From: Fimbriimonadales bacterium
Lineage (GTDB): Bacteria > Armatimonadota > Fimbriimonadia > Fimbriimonadales > GBS-DC
Reading direction: 5' to 3'
NCBI GenBank assembly: GCA_025998675.1
Contig: AP024673.1
Span: 1 to 64,000, forward strand
Length of the DNA stretch: 64,000 nucleotides
Part shown: piece by piece, positions 18,082 through 26,728 of the stretch
How positions within the stretch are numbered: the stretch's first letter is position 1
How the letters are laid out: the number at the start of each line of letters is the position of its first letter
The notes under the pieces: generated by a model
What the model saw: only the letters and a program-made list of their open reading frames with translations
The model's database searches: none
What the model was told of the DNA's origin: nothing
Position numbers and translations under genes: made by a program

Positions 18082-19386
18082 ATGCGCGCCGCCGCGCACG
18101 GACGCATCAACTACTGGGCGCTCAGCGCGTTCTGGCTGGGCGTGAGCGTTCACTGGGCGGCGTTCCTGACGATTGCGATGCAGGCGCGGGTGAACGACCT
18201 CGCGCCGCCCGACCAGCGCGGGGTGTACCTGGCGTGGCTGGCGGCGGCAGGCGCGCTGATTTCCACCGTGATTGAACTCGTCGCAGGACCCATCAGCGAC
18301 CGCTGCACAGCGCGGCTGGGCAGGCGACGCCCGTTTATCCTGTGGGGCACACTGCTGAGCCTGCCGTTTGTCGTGCTGTTTATGACGACGCAGAGCTTCG
18401 CGCTGCTGATCCTACACTTTGTGGCGATTCAGCTGTTTCTGAACTGGGCGAACGGTCCCTATCAGGCGGTGATTCCCGACTATGTGCCCCCGCAGCGGCA
18501 CGGGCTGGCGTCGGCGTACATGGGGATGATGACGCTGGTGGGCACGCTGCTGGGGCTGGCGCTGGCGGGCGCGCTGCTGGGCGAGCCGCCGCTGATTGGC
18601 GGGCAACTGGAGCGGGGCGCGCGCCTGCAAATCGTCGGCTACACGCTGGTCGGCTTCCTGCTCCTGACCATGCTGTGGACGGTGCTGGGGATGCGCGAGC
18701 CGCAGTGGCAGCCGCGCACGCCCGACGAGAAACGCCTGCGCTGGACGCTGTTTGTGAACATCCTGCTGAACGAGCAGCCCAACTTCCGCTGGGTGGTGCT
18801 TTCGCGGTTCGTGTTCAACATGGGCTTTTTCACCGCGCTGTTCTTTCTGGAGTTCTATCTGCGCGATACGATTGGGTTGAAGGGCGCCTCGCCGCAGCAT
18901 GCGTTCGGCTTTATGGCGACGGCGACGCTCACGGGCGTGCTGGGCAACTGGCTGGCGGGCGCGCTTGCCGACCGAATGAGCAAAAAGCGCATCATCTACG
19001 GGTGCATCGCGCTAATCTGTGTGTGCGCCGTGATGTTTCTAACGGCGCAGAACCTCATGTGGGTGTACCTGACGGGCGCGCTGTTTGGGATGGCGTGGGG
19101 CGCCTACGCGGCGGTGGACTGGGCGCTGGCGAGCAACCTCGCGCCGCCGCAGGAATCGGGGCGCTACATGGCAATCTGGCATATCGCGATGACCATGCCG
19201 CAGGTGATTGCGCCGCTGATTGCGGGTCCGCTGGGCGACTACTGGAACGCGCAGTACGGGCTGGGCGCGGGCTGGCGCTGGATTTTCGCGCTTGCGCCGA
19301 TTTACTTCCTCGCGTCGGCGTTTCTGCTGCGCCCCGTGCGCGAGGTTCCGCTCCAGACAGCAGGAAACCCGTCGGGTGTGTCATAA
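18082..19386 (+). CDS. MFS transporter
   Basis: A 434-residue protein with about twelve hydrophobic helices. The MFS motif-A loop appears as GPISDRCTARLGRRRPFILW near residue 72, and a weaker counterpart (GALADRMSKKRIIYG) lies in the second half near residue 300. The N-terminal half also has NWANGPYQAVIPDYVP, resembling sugar-cation symporter-like MFS families (GPH/SLC45 style). Substrate is unknown. I chose the ATG at 18082 because AGGAGGGG precedes it; a GTG at 18055 is in frame but lies at the predicted transcription start. A perfect consensus promoter drives it, and the pilin operon follows on the same strand 63 bases later. Confidence 0.86.
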   Translation: MRAAAHGRINYWALSAFWLGVSVHWAAFLTIAMQARVNDLAPPDQRGVYLAWLAAAGALISTVIELVAGPISDRCTARLGRRRPFILWGTLLSLPFVVLFMTTQSFALLILHFVAIQLFLNWANGPYQAVIPDYVPPQRHGLASAYMGMMTLVGTLLGLALAGALLGEPPLIGGQLERGARLQIVGYTLVGFLLLTMLWTVLGMREPQWQPRTPDEKRLRWTLFVNILLNEQPNFRWVVLSRFVFNMGFFTALFFLEFYLRDTIGLKGASPQHAFGFMATATLTGVLGNWLAGALADRMSKKRIIYGCIALICVCAVMFLTAQNLMWVYLTGALFGMAWGAYAAVDWALASNLAPPQESGRYMAIWHIAMTMPQVIAPLIAGPLGDYWNAQYGLGAGWRWIFALAPIYFLASAFLLRPVREVPLQTAGNPSGVS

Positions 19387-19449
19387 TTAGGACGGGAACC
19401 ATTACAACCGCTGTGCAGTCTAAGGCAGCGAGGACAGAGGGGCACGATC

Positions 19450-20253
19450 ATGAGACGCGGATTTACGCTGGTAGAGTTGCTAACGGTGATTGCGATAATC
19501 GCCATTCTGGCGGCGATTATCTTTCCCGTGGCGGGCACGGTGCGCGAGAACGCCCGCAAAAGTCGGTGTTCGTCGAATCTGCAACAGATTTTCGTGGCGT
19601 TGCAGGCGTACAAAGAGGACTATCGCGCCTATCCGCCAGTGCTGGGCGCATATGCTGTGGATGCGAACGGGAACCTGACCTGTAATCCCGCGAACGCGGT
19701 TCCGTTCAACCTCGCCCCGAAGCCTCTGGGAAGCTACCTCCGCAACGATGAGATTTTCTATTGCCCGAACAACCCCATCGACGACAAGCGCGTTATCACG
19801 CAGGCGGTCTATCCGCAGGGGCACGCGCTGGCGGGGCAGCCGGTGCGCCTGCGTCCGGGCGACGCCAGCAGCCCTGTGGTGTGCTTCTATCGCTACGACA
19901 GCTACTCTACAGGACGTATCGGGCAGAGCAGCGCTCACGAACTGCACTACACGCTTTTCTGGTCTAATCAGGCGTTGAATCAGGTAGAAAACCAGCAGAA
20001 CGGAGGGGCAACAAACTATGGCTTAGGCTACTTTGATGGACCGCTGGGTCCGAAGCCGACCGACAACCCGCGCCAGCTCGGCTATCGCACTCCTGACACG
20101 ACGGCTGTGGTCACCTGGTGCAGCTATCATCGTTCTTATAATGGAAATGTACCGACACGCGCCAAGAGCGACATCGTGCTGTTCCTGACCGGGAATGTGA
20201 AGACGGTCGACTCATTTAAGATGTTCGAGTCGCCCTACACGATGCGCCCGTAA
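19450..20253 (+). CDS. prepilin-like protein (FimU/GspH-type position)
   Basis: A 267-residue type IV pilin-like protein. The class III signal reads MRRG followed by FTLVELLTVIAIIAILAAII: short basic leader, Gly before the cleavage point, Phe+1 and Glu+5, then the hydrophobic assembly helix. The R-E-N-A-R-K-S-R-C-S-S-N-L-Q-Q turn after it is typical of the abundant prepilin-like proteins of Armatimonadota and Planctomycetota. The globular part contains a CPNNP turn and paired cysteines. It heads a run of four prepilin-like genes, in the place of fimU/gspH. GAGGGG stands just upstream of the start. Confidence 0.88.
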   Translation: MRRGFTLVELLTVIAIIAILAAIIFPVAGTVRENARKSRCSSNLQQIFVALQAYKEDYRAYPPVLGAYAVDANGNLTCNPANAVPFNLAPKPLGSYLRNDEIFYCPNNPIDDKRVITQAVYPQGHALAGQPVRLRPGDASSPVVCFYRYDSYSTGRIGQSSAHELHYTLFWSNQALNQVENQQNGGATNYGLGYFDGPLGPKPTDNPRQLGYRTPDTTAVVTWCSYHRSYNGNVPTRAKSDIVLFLTGNVKTVDSFKMFESPYTMRP

Positions 20254-20364
20254 GCGCGAATCCGACCGCAGCGGCAGTGGAACCTGACGCGCCGACCCTG
20301 TGTCGAAGCGTCGTCAATCGGGGCGCAGCGAATTCCTGCGGCGCCTGCAATCAGGAGCGAGAGC

Positions 20365-22206
20365 ATGTTAGGCATGGGTAAGCGACAGCAGGGCGCCTCG
20401 CTGGTCGAGGTGCTGGTGGTGATTGGGATACTGGCGATTGCGATACTGGCGTTCATTCGCCTGTATCCCAGCGGTTTCCTTGCGCTCAAGCGCACGGGGC
20501 AGAGCGACGCGGCGACGCGCTATGCCCAGCAGGAGCTGGAGCGGCTCAAGGCGCGCGCCGACAATCTGCCGCGTGCAATTGCGCCTATCAGCTACGACTT
20601 CTCGTCAGGGGAAGCGGTGCTGCTGATTGACCCCTCGATTGACCCCAACGACCTGGGCGTGCAGCCCAACCTGCCGAACGGTTTCCCCAGCCAGTTCGCC
20701 AGCGGCGTGAACCGCTTCCGTCGCGTGATTGGCGAGCGAATCCCGCTGGGCTTGCCCGGTCCGACGCTTGGCAGACGCGACCAGCTGACGGAGGGCATCG
20801 TCTACACGACACTGTTCGCGCCGATTGCCCAGCGACCGACAGGCGAGCGTGCGGGCGGCGGCGACTACCGCGACTATCTGGTGGTCACAAGCGGTCCGAT
20901 GCGACGCCTCATCCTCAACTCCGAATTCCAGCGACCGAACATCCGCCTGTACGAATATGGCATCGACTATGACGCCGCGCGTGTGCTCCTGCGCCCCCTG
21001 CGCTACGCGCCCATTACCTACCTGGTGGAGTATAGCTACGCCTATGTCGCGCCCAGCGGGCGCGTCGAGACACAGTTTGTTGCGGCGGTGATCGAGCTGC
21101 CGCCGACGGACCCGAACGCGCCGACTCCGCAGTGGATCGATTTGCCTCTGCCCGACGGCTCCCCCGTGAGTGGCGTTTCGGGCTTTCTGGGCATCGCGCC
21201 CTTCTCAGATACCGCGTCGCGCGCCTTCACCGAGCTGCCGCTGGGCGCGTCATGGTCGTCTGAAAACCCCTATCAGTACCAGGTGCTGAACCCGCTCACG
21301 GGCACGATCCTGATTAACCCCAGCGCCTCAGGCTATTACGAGCGCTACTGGCGCGGTACGCGCCCCCTGGAAGCCTATGTGAGCTACTATGTGCATGACT
21401 GGACGATTATGCGCGAGGAGTTCACCGTGCCGGGGAGCGGACGCATCCGACTGGCGTTTTCCGACCTGAAGCAGTTCGGCGACCTGCAGGATGACCAGAC
21501 AACCTACGAAGGGCTGGGGCTGGGGCGCGATGTGGAAAACGAGCCGCTGCAGGCGGATTTGATTGTGGTGGACCTGCTCACAGGACGCGCCGCCTACTTC
21601 CGACAGGGACAGCAGCTGCCCGATAGCGAGATTGCGCCTGATTTACGCGCCCAGACGCTGCCCAACCTGAACGCGACCATCGACTACGCGACGGGCAACC
21701 TCGAGATTGCCAACCCGCAGATGCGCGGGCGCAAAATCCGCGTCTTCTACCGCGTGCATGAGAACTGGGCGATCTCCGTGCAGAAGGCGGCGAGCCGCTA
21801 CTACCTGGTGCAGAACCCCGTTGGCATGAGCTACGACTCCTGCTGGTACGACCTCGAAGCGGCGTACACGGGCAGCACAAGCGATCGCGCGCGTCGGCTC
21901 TACTTCACCCGCAGCGAGGCAGGTAAGACGGTGCTGCTCCGCGAATACTGGTATGTGGACGCGAACGGCAACACCCAGCGCGGCACAAACGGCGTGTTTC
22001 GTATCAGTGAGGTCGTTGACGATACGGGTCTCGTGTATATCGACCTGCGTGAGTCGCACCCGAACGCCGTGCGCTGGGATCCGGGCGTGACGGGGCAGGC
22101 GCTTCGAGGCGTGCAGGGACTGTCGGTCAAAGTGCGCGTCACGCACGAACCGCCCGGACGCCGCACGCGCATCGATTTCGATATGTTGTTGCCCGTCAGG
22201 GATTGA
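20365..22206 (+). CDS. large PilV/GspI-like minor prepilin
   Basis: A 613-residue protein. The leader MLGMGKRQQG is followed by ASLVEVLVVIGILAIAILAF, with Glu+5 present and Ala rather than Phe at +1. The S-L-V-E form and the downstream R-x-x-x-x-A-T-R-Y-A-Q-Q-E-L-E-R-L-K are the usual look of PilV/GspI (helix, then the AQ-E-hydrophobic stretch). Classical members have 120-180 residues, so about 430 residues of extra beta-rich sequence form a large distal domain. AGGAG stands seven bases before the first ATG; a second ATG four codons in is possible. It probably belongs to a pilus-tip complex with its neighbours. Confidence 0.82.
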   Translation: MLGMGKRQQGASLVEVLVVIGILAIAILAFIRLYPSGFLALKRTGQSDAATRYAQQELERLKARADNLPRAIAPISYDFSSGEAVLLIDPSIDPNDLGVQPNLPNGFPSQFASGVNRFRRVIGERIPLGLPGPTLGRRDQLTEGIVYTTLFAPIAQRPTGERAGGGDYRDYLVVTSGPMRRLILNSEFQRPNIRLYEYGIDYDAARVLLRPLRYAPITYLVEYSYAYVAPSGRVETQFVAAVIELPPTDPNAPTPQWIDLPLPDGSPVSGVSGFLGIAPFSDTASRAFTELPLGASWSSENPYQYQVLNPLTGTILINPSASGYYERYWRGTRPLEAYVSYYVHDWTIMREEFTVPGSGRIRLAFSDLKQFGDLQDDQTTYEGLGLGRDVENEPLQADLIVVDLLTGRAAYFRQGQQLPDSEIAPDLRAQTLPNLNATIDYATGNLEIANPQMRGRKIRVFYRVHENWAISVQKAASRYYLVQNPVGMSYDSCWYDLEAAYTGSTSDRARRLYFTRSEAGKTVLLREYWYVDANGNTQRGTNGVFRISEVVDDTGLVYIDLRESHPNAVRWDPGVTGQALRGVQGLSVKVRVTHEPPGRRTRIDFDMLLPVRD

Positions 22207-22256
22207 CGCGGGAACTCGGACGCTACAGGTTGAGTCCAATCAGGGAGGCACACGAG

Positions 22257-24125
22257 ATGCGATTCTGGCAGGCACATCGGGAGCGACAGGCGGGCTTTAC
22301 ACTGGTGGAGCTGCTGGTGGTGATTGCGATCACCGCCATCCTGCTCGGCTTGTTGCTCATCCCGCTGGTGCAGGGCTTTCGCCTGACCCGTCAGGGGCAG
22401 ATTCAGGCGCAGGCGCAGGACACGACGCGGCTGGTCATCAATCAGTTCACCAACGACCTCAAGCGCGCCGCCTATGTGTTCGACAGCGCGGATCGGCTAA
22501 TCAACCTGCCCGTGCTGAACGGGCAGGGGCAGGTGGTCGTTGCGCCCCTGCGCTACGCGGTCATCGATATGGTGATGCCTGCCTACGGCGACCCGTCGCA
22601 GGAGTCGAACGACCCGACCTCCGACATTCCGATTAACCCTGACGGCTCCTACAACGCCGAGATTGCCGTGCCGATTGCGCCCGGACGCACGGTGGTGCGC
22701 TACTTCATTGGGCTGATGGACAACGACAATCCCTACTTCAACCCCGACGAAGTGCCCCTCGCCGCCGCAACGCAGCCCGAAAACTACGCCGTGCTGTACC
22801 GCGCCGAGTTCCGACTCTATGTGCGGCAGGGCAATCAGTGGGTGCTGAACCCGGAGCTGTTTGGCAGCATCGACGAGTTTTTTGACCCGAACTTTTTCTA
22901 CGGCGCGCGCCGCGCCGGCTGGCGCAAGGTCGCCAAGCCCGTCGTCCCGCTGGGGCAGGTGGACATGGTGAATGTGTCGTTCGACGAGCAGGGCAACCCG
23001 CGCGTCGAGTCGCTGATGCAACTCACGCCTGCGCTGGCGGTGAATCAGATGGGCGCGCCGATTGAGACCGACACGCTGGGCGACGAGGGCGCAGGCGCGC
23101 CGCCCCTGCAGATTCGCTTCCCGCAGGGGCTGTGGGATGTGAACCCGGAGACCCTGCGCCTGGTGGCGTTCCGCAGTCGCCCCGACGCGCTGCAACGCAA
23201 CGAGCCGCTGCGCTACTTCTATCTCGCGCCCAACGGCAACGGCGAATGGTACATCCGCTACTACCGCGCGACCCCCGACGGACAGGAGCGCGACGACTGG
23301 GTGGCGAACCTGACCCGAATTCAGCAGATGGTGGAGACGGGGCAGCCCCTGCCGGACTGGTTCAACAGCGCGCTCAACTACTACACCGACGCCGAGCCGA
23401 TGGCGTTCTATGTCAACAGCGAGGCAGGGCTGATTGACCTCGCGCTGCCGTGGTGGTTCCAGTACCCCGCGCAGGGCGTGAGTTTCAAAACGGGCGTCTT
23501 CGCCACGCCGTTCAACGACAGCAACCCCGACCTGACGACCATCAACGGGCGCTACAACGAGGCGTACAATCGCGACCCGAACAACGCGCCGAATGTGCGC
23601 CGCTATGTGTCGCTGATGGATCTGGACAACAACGGCGCGATGGACGGTTCGAGCAATCATCTGACCTTCCCGTCGGCGTCGATTGTGCCCGGTTCGGAAG
23701 TCGTGATTGGTCCCGACCAGCGCCCCGGACCGAACTTCGGGCGTCCCATCCGCTACCAGCGCGTCTCGGCGGCGAACGCAACGCCCGGTCCGAACCAGTA
23801 CCGTATTCTCTATCAGGACGCCGCGCCCTATCAGGAAGTGATGAACGCCTACGGCTTCACGCCGCAGTTGCTGCGCGGCTATATCGAGTTCTACAGCGAC
23901 CCGCGCACGCCCCTGCCGCCCAACGCGGAGATTTTTGTGACCTTCTTCTATCGCTTCAACCTGAACGGCGATAGCTATGTGGCGGACTACCAGACGCGGC
24001 GGCTGATGAACCTGAAGATGGGACTGAAATTCTACGGCGCGCAGCAGCCCGTGAACTACGCGCTCACGACGCAGCTGGAAGCGCCGAACATCGTGCAGGT
24101 GCGCGGAGGGATAAGGGCAAGATGA
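22257..24125 (+). CDS. large PilW/GspJ-like minor prepilin
   Basis: A 622-residue protein. The leader ends RERQAG and is followed by FTLVELLVVIAITAILLGLL, with Phe+1 and Glu+5, then LTRQGQIQAQAQDTTRLVINQFTNDLKRA, the typical PilW/GspJ helix that continues into a low-identity C-terminal region. Known PilW/GspJ proteins have 200-350 residues, so this one carries a large extension rich in N-P-D and Y. The ATG at 22257 is chosen because GGGAGG lies eight bases upstream; the frame stays open to 22203. Its stop overlaps the start of the next gene (ATGA). Confidence 0.82.
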   Translation: MRFWQAHRERQAGFTLVELLVVIAITAILLGLLLIPLVQGFRLTRQGQIQAQAQDTTRLVINQFTNDLKRAAYVFDSADRLINLPVLNGQGQVVVAPLRYAVIDMVMPAYGDPSQESNDPTSDIPINPDGSYNAEIAVPIAPGRTVVRYFIGLMDNDNPYFNPDEVPLAAATQPENYAVLYRAEFRLYVRQGNQWVLNPELFGSIDEFFDPNFFYGARRAGWRKVAKPVVPLGQVDMVNVSFDEQGNPRVESLMQLTPALAVNQMGAPIETDTLGDEGAGAPPLQIRFPQGLWDVNPETLRLVAFRSRPDALQRNEPLRYFYLAPNGNGEWYIRYYRATPDGQERDDWVANLTRIQQMVETGQPLPDWFNSALNYYTDAEPMAFYVNSEAGLIDLALPWWFQYPAQGVSFKTGVFATPFNDSNPDLTTINGRYNEAYNRDPNNAPNVRRYVSLMDLDNNGAMDGSSNHLTFPSASIVPGSEVVIGPDQRPGPNFGRPIRYQRVSAANATPGPNQYRILYQDAAPYQEVMNAYGFTPQLLRGYIEFYSDPRTPLPPNAEIFVTFFYRFNLNGDSYVADYQTRRLMNLKMGLKFYGAQQPVNYALTTQLEAPNIVQVRGGIRAR

Positions 24126-26719
24126 TGAGAGGCTATCGTTTCACAGAACGCGGTCAGACGCTGGTGATTGCCCTACTGGTCAGCTTCGTGCTGCTGGTGC
24201 TGGGCGGCGTGTTCATCACCGTGATTGCCCGCAATATCCTGAATGTGCAGCAGGCGCGCGAGCGGCTCAGCGCAGACTACTTCGCCGAGTCGGGACTGCA
24301 GTTCGCGATTGACCAGCTGGTGCGCAGCGAGTTCGGCGCAGACTGGCGTCCCGTCCCCGACAACATCACCGCGCCTGCCGATCCCGACTACTTCTGGCTC
24401 AAGCCCTACAATCCCGCGGACGGCACAGGCGGCTTCACGCGCATCAACCTGCAGAACGGGCGCGCGCTGATTCGCGTGTCGTATCAACCGTCGGGTCCCG
24501 TCCATCGCCAGCCAGTGATTAAGATTGAGTCCATCGGGCGCGTGGGGATTGTCGACCCGAACGACCCGACGACTTTCACGCAGGCGGATCGCTCCCGCCG
24601 CGCCGAGCGCGTCGCCTATATGCAGATTGGCACGATCGATTACCTGCGCTTTGTGATGAACAAAGAGCAGCGCGGCACGCTGATGGACATCGGCGCCGAG
24701 GAGGTGGGGATTGGCGCGCCGTACCGCACGATTCTGGGCGTTCCGGGACAGGGCGGCGGCTCGATGTTCGTGAATGGCAACCTGCGCTTCAGCGGAACTG
24801 TGGAGATTGCCCTGAACCCTGCGCTGGGCGAGCGGGTCTATGTGGCGGGCGAGGTGGTGCATAACACAGGCGCGCAGGTGGAGCTGCGCGTCGGCGCGAG
24901 TACCTTCACCCTGCTGCCCAGCAGCGCAACGAACTTCACAACGGCGAACGGGCTGTACCGCGACGGTCGCCCGACGACCGCCGCCGACGGCTACCCGCGC
25001 GCGATTGCCTACCTGGAGCCGCCGCGCATGGACACCGTGGACCCCGCAACCGACCGCCCGCGCTACGCCGCCGCGACGCAGGAATCGGGCGTCTGGCGGC
25101 AGCGCCCCAACGGCGTGTGGTTCAACACGGGGCAGTACGGCTATGGGCGCGGCATCTACATCAATAACGCGCTCGACAAACAGGAGGAGAGTCGCGGCTT
25201 CTTCGGCGGCTACACCCTGCGCGGCGACTGGGTGAACCCCGGCAAATCGCGCTTCTGGAACGGTCCGTTCTACGAGCCGCCCGGCGTGTTCATCGAGCTG
25301 GTGGAGACGCTCGACCCCAACGGCGCCATACGGGCGCAGGGCTTCCGCATCACGCGCAATCAGGCGGAGCCGCGCGATGTGTGGTACAGCCCCATCACCG
25401 GGCAACCGACCAACCTGAAGACGATGAACTTCTTCTTCCGCAACCCGACGAACCCGAACGACCCGACGCTCACCAGCGAAATCACGCAGGGCGATACAAG
25501 CTTCGATGTGCCCTTCAACGGCGTGATTTACGCCGAGGGCAATGTGCGCGTCAAGGGGCGCATCCCCTCGGGCAGGCAGATTACCATCGTCACGAACGGC
25601 ACGGCGTACATCGAAGGCAACATCGTCAAGGGCGACGAACGCTCCTCGCTGGCAATTATCGCGCGGGACTATGTGTGCGTGAACACGACGCAGTTCCTGC
25701 AGCGCACTTTCGATAGCCCCGCCAGCGCGCAGGGCGACCCGACCAATGTCGAAGCGCCCTACTTCTTCGAGGTGTTGCCCGACCAGCCGATGCGGTTGCT
25801 GTTCAGCTTCGGCGAGGACCCGCAGGGCTACACGGGCAACTACGGCGGGCTGCGGCTGTATCTGCGCCATGCCGCCAGCGGCGCGGGGTCGTTCATCAAT
25901 CTGCTGGTCAACCCGTCGGAATTCGCTGACCCGTTCTATCGGTTCAATATCGCGGGCTTCCCGAATGTGATGTACCCGCTGGGGCGCACGGCGTTTCAGG
26001 TCTACCCGAACTACGAGAAGGTCGCCTTCCCGCTGACGCCGCCGCCCGTCGGCTCGAACTACGGATTGGCGCCCGAACCCGGCATCCCGAACCTGCTGCA
26101 ACTGCAGCTCCAGCCGATTTCAACGCTGGGCAACTTCCAGCTGCCGACGGACAACACGCCCTATCGCTTCAGCGCGGCGGCGATTCAACCGCTGGACATC
26201 AAGATTCAGGCGGCGCTGTTCGCGCAGGAGGGGTGCTTCTTCGTGATTCCGGGCTACTGGTTCAACACTGACCCGCAGGACACGCGCGAGAACTTTGTGC
26301 GCACAGGCGCGCGCCCCGCAGGCGTCGTGTCGCCCGAATTCCCCTTCTATGGCGAACCGCTGGATATTCGCATCACGCTTGAAGGCGCGATTGCCGAGAA
26401 CTTCACCGCGCCGCTGGGCGACCAGACCGAATGGCTGCGCAAATGGGGCTGGATCCCGCGCCGCTACGGCAGCTCCAACTTCGAGATACCGCTCGAACAT
26501 CAGGAATACACGCACGATACGGCGGGGCAGTATGCGGTGAACCTGCTGATGCGCTACGATCCGATTTTCCGCAACCCGATTGTGGGCGGTCAGCCGATGC
26601 GGGTGGCGTACACGCCCGCGCAGGACCCGTCGGGGCAGCATCCGGGCAGAGTGTTGCCGCCAATCCCGCGCCTGCCCGTGTGCCCGAAACCGATTTACGC
26701 AGGCGATATTCGACCCTGA
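24122..26719 (+). CDS. large PilX/GspK-like minor prepilin without Glu+5
   Basis: An 865-residue protein. After the leader MMRGYRFTERG comes QTLVIALLVSFVLLVLGGVF, a prepilin-like helix with Ile at +5 instead of Glu. Lack of Glu+5 is the hallmark of GspK and is tolerated only at a filament tip. The following ARERLSADYFAESGLQFAIDQL matches the PilX N-terminal helix (A-x-x-G-L-x-x-A). The rest is much longer than classical PilX/GspK (about 190-330 residues) and beta-rich with many N-P-x-D turns. It overlaps the previous gene by four bases and is followed ten bases later by the first giant gene. Confidence 0.8.
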   Translation: MMRGYRFTERGQTLVIALLVSFVLLVLGGVFITVIARNILNVQQARERLSADYFAESGLQFAIDQLVRSEFGADWRPVPDNITAPADPDYFWLKPYNPADGTGGFTRINLQNGRALIRVSYQPSGPVHRQPVIKIESIGRVGIVDPNDPTTFTQADRSRRAERVAYMQIGTIDYLRFVMNKEQRGTLMDIGAEEVGIGAPYRTILGVPGQGGGSMFVNGNLRFSGTVEIALNPALGERVYVAGEVVHNTGAQVELRVGASTFTLLPSSATNFTTANGLYRDGRPTTAADGYPRAIAYLEPPRMDTVDPATDRPRYAAATQESGVWRQRPNGVWFNTGQYGYGRGIYINNALDKQEESRGFFGGYTLRGDWVNPGKSRFWNGPFYEPPGVFIELVETLDPNGAIRAQGFRITRNQAEPRDVWYSPITGQPTNLKTMNFFFRNPTNPNDPTLTSEITQGDTSFDVPFNGVIYAEGNVRVKGRIPSGRQITIVTNGTAYIEGNIVKGDERSSLAIIARDYVCVNTTQFLQRTFDSPASAQGDPTNVEAPYFFEVLPDQPMRLLFSFGEDPQGYTGNYGGLRLYLRHAASGAGSFINLLVNPSEFADPFYRFNIAGFPNVMYPLGRTAFQVYPNYEKVAFPLTPPPVGSNYGLAPEPGIPNLLQLQLQPISTLGNFQLPTDNTPYRFSAAAIQPLDIKIQAALFAQEGCFFVIPGYWFNTDPQDTRENFVRTGARPAGVVSPEFPFYGEPLDIRITLEGAIAENFTAPLGDQTEWLRKWGWIPRRYGSSNFEIPLEHQEYTHDTAGQYAVNLLMRYDPIFRNPIVGGQPMRVAYTPAQDPSGQHPGRVLPPIPRLPVCPKPIYAGDIRP

Positions 26720-26728
26720 GGTGGGGTA

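Noticed and set aside
24173-26101. 642-codon minus-strand frame opposite the PilX/GspK-like gene
   Set aside because: Antisense shadow with Arg/Val/Gln bias; the plus-strand product has a clear prepilin N-terminus.
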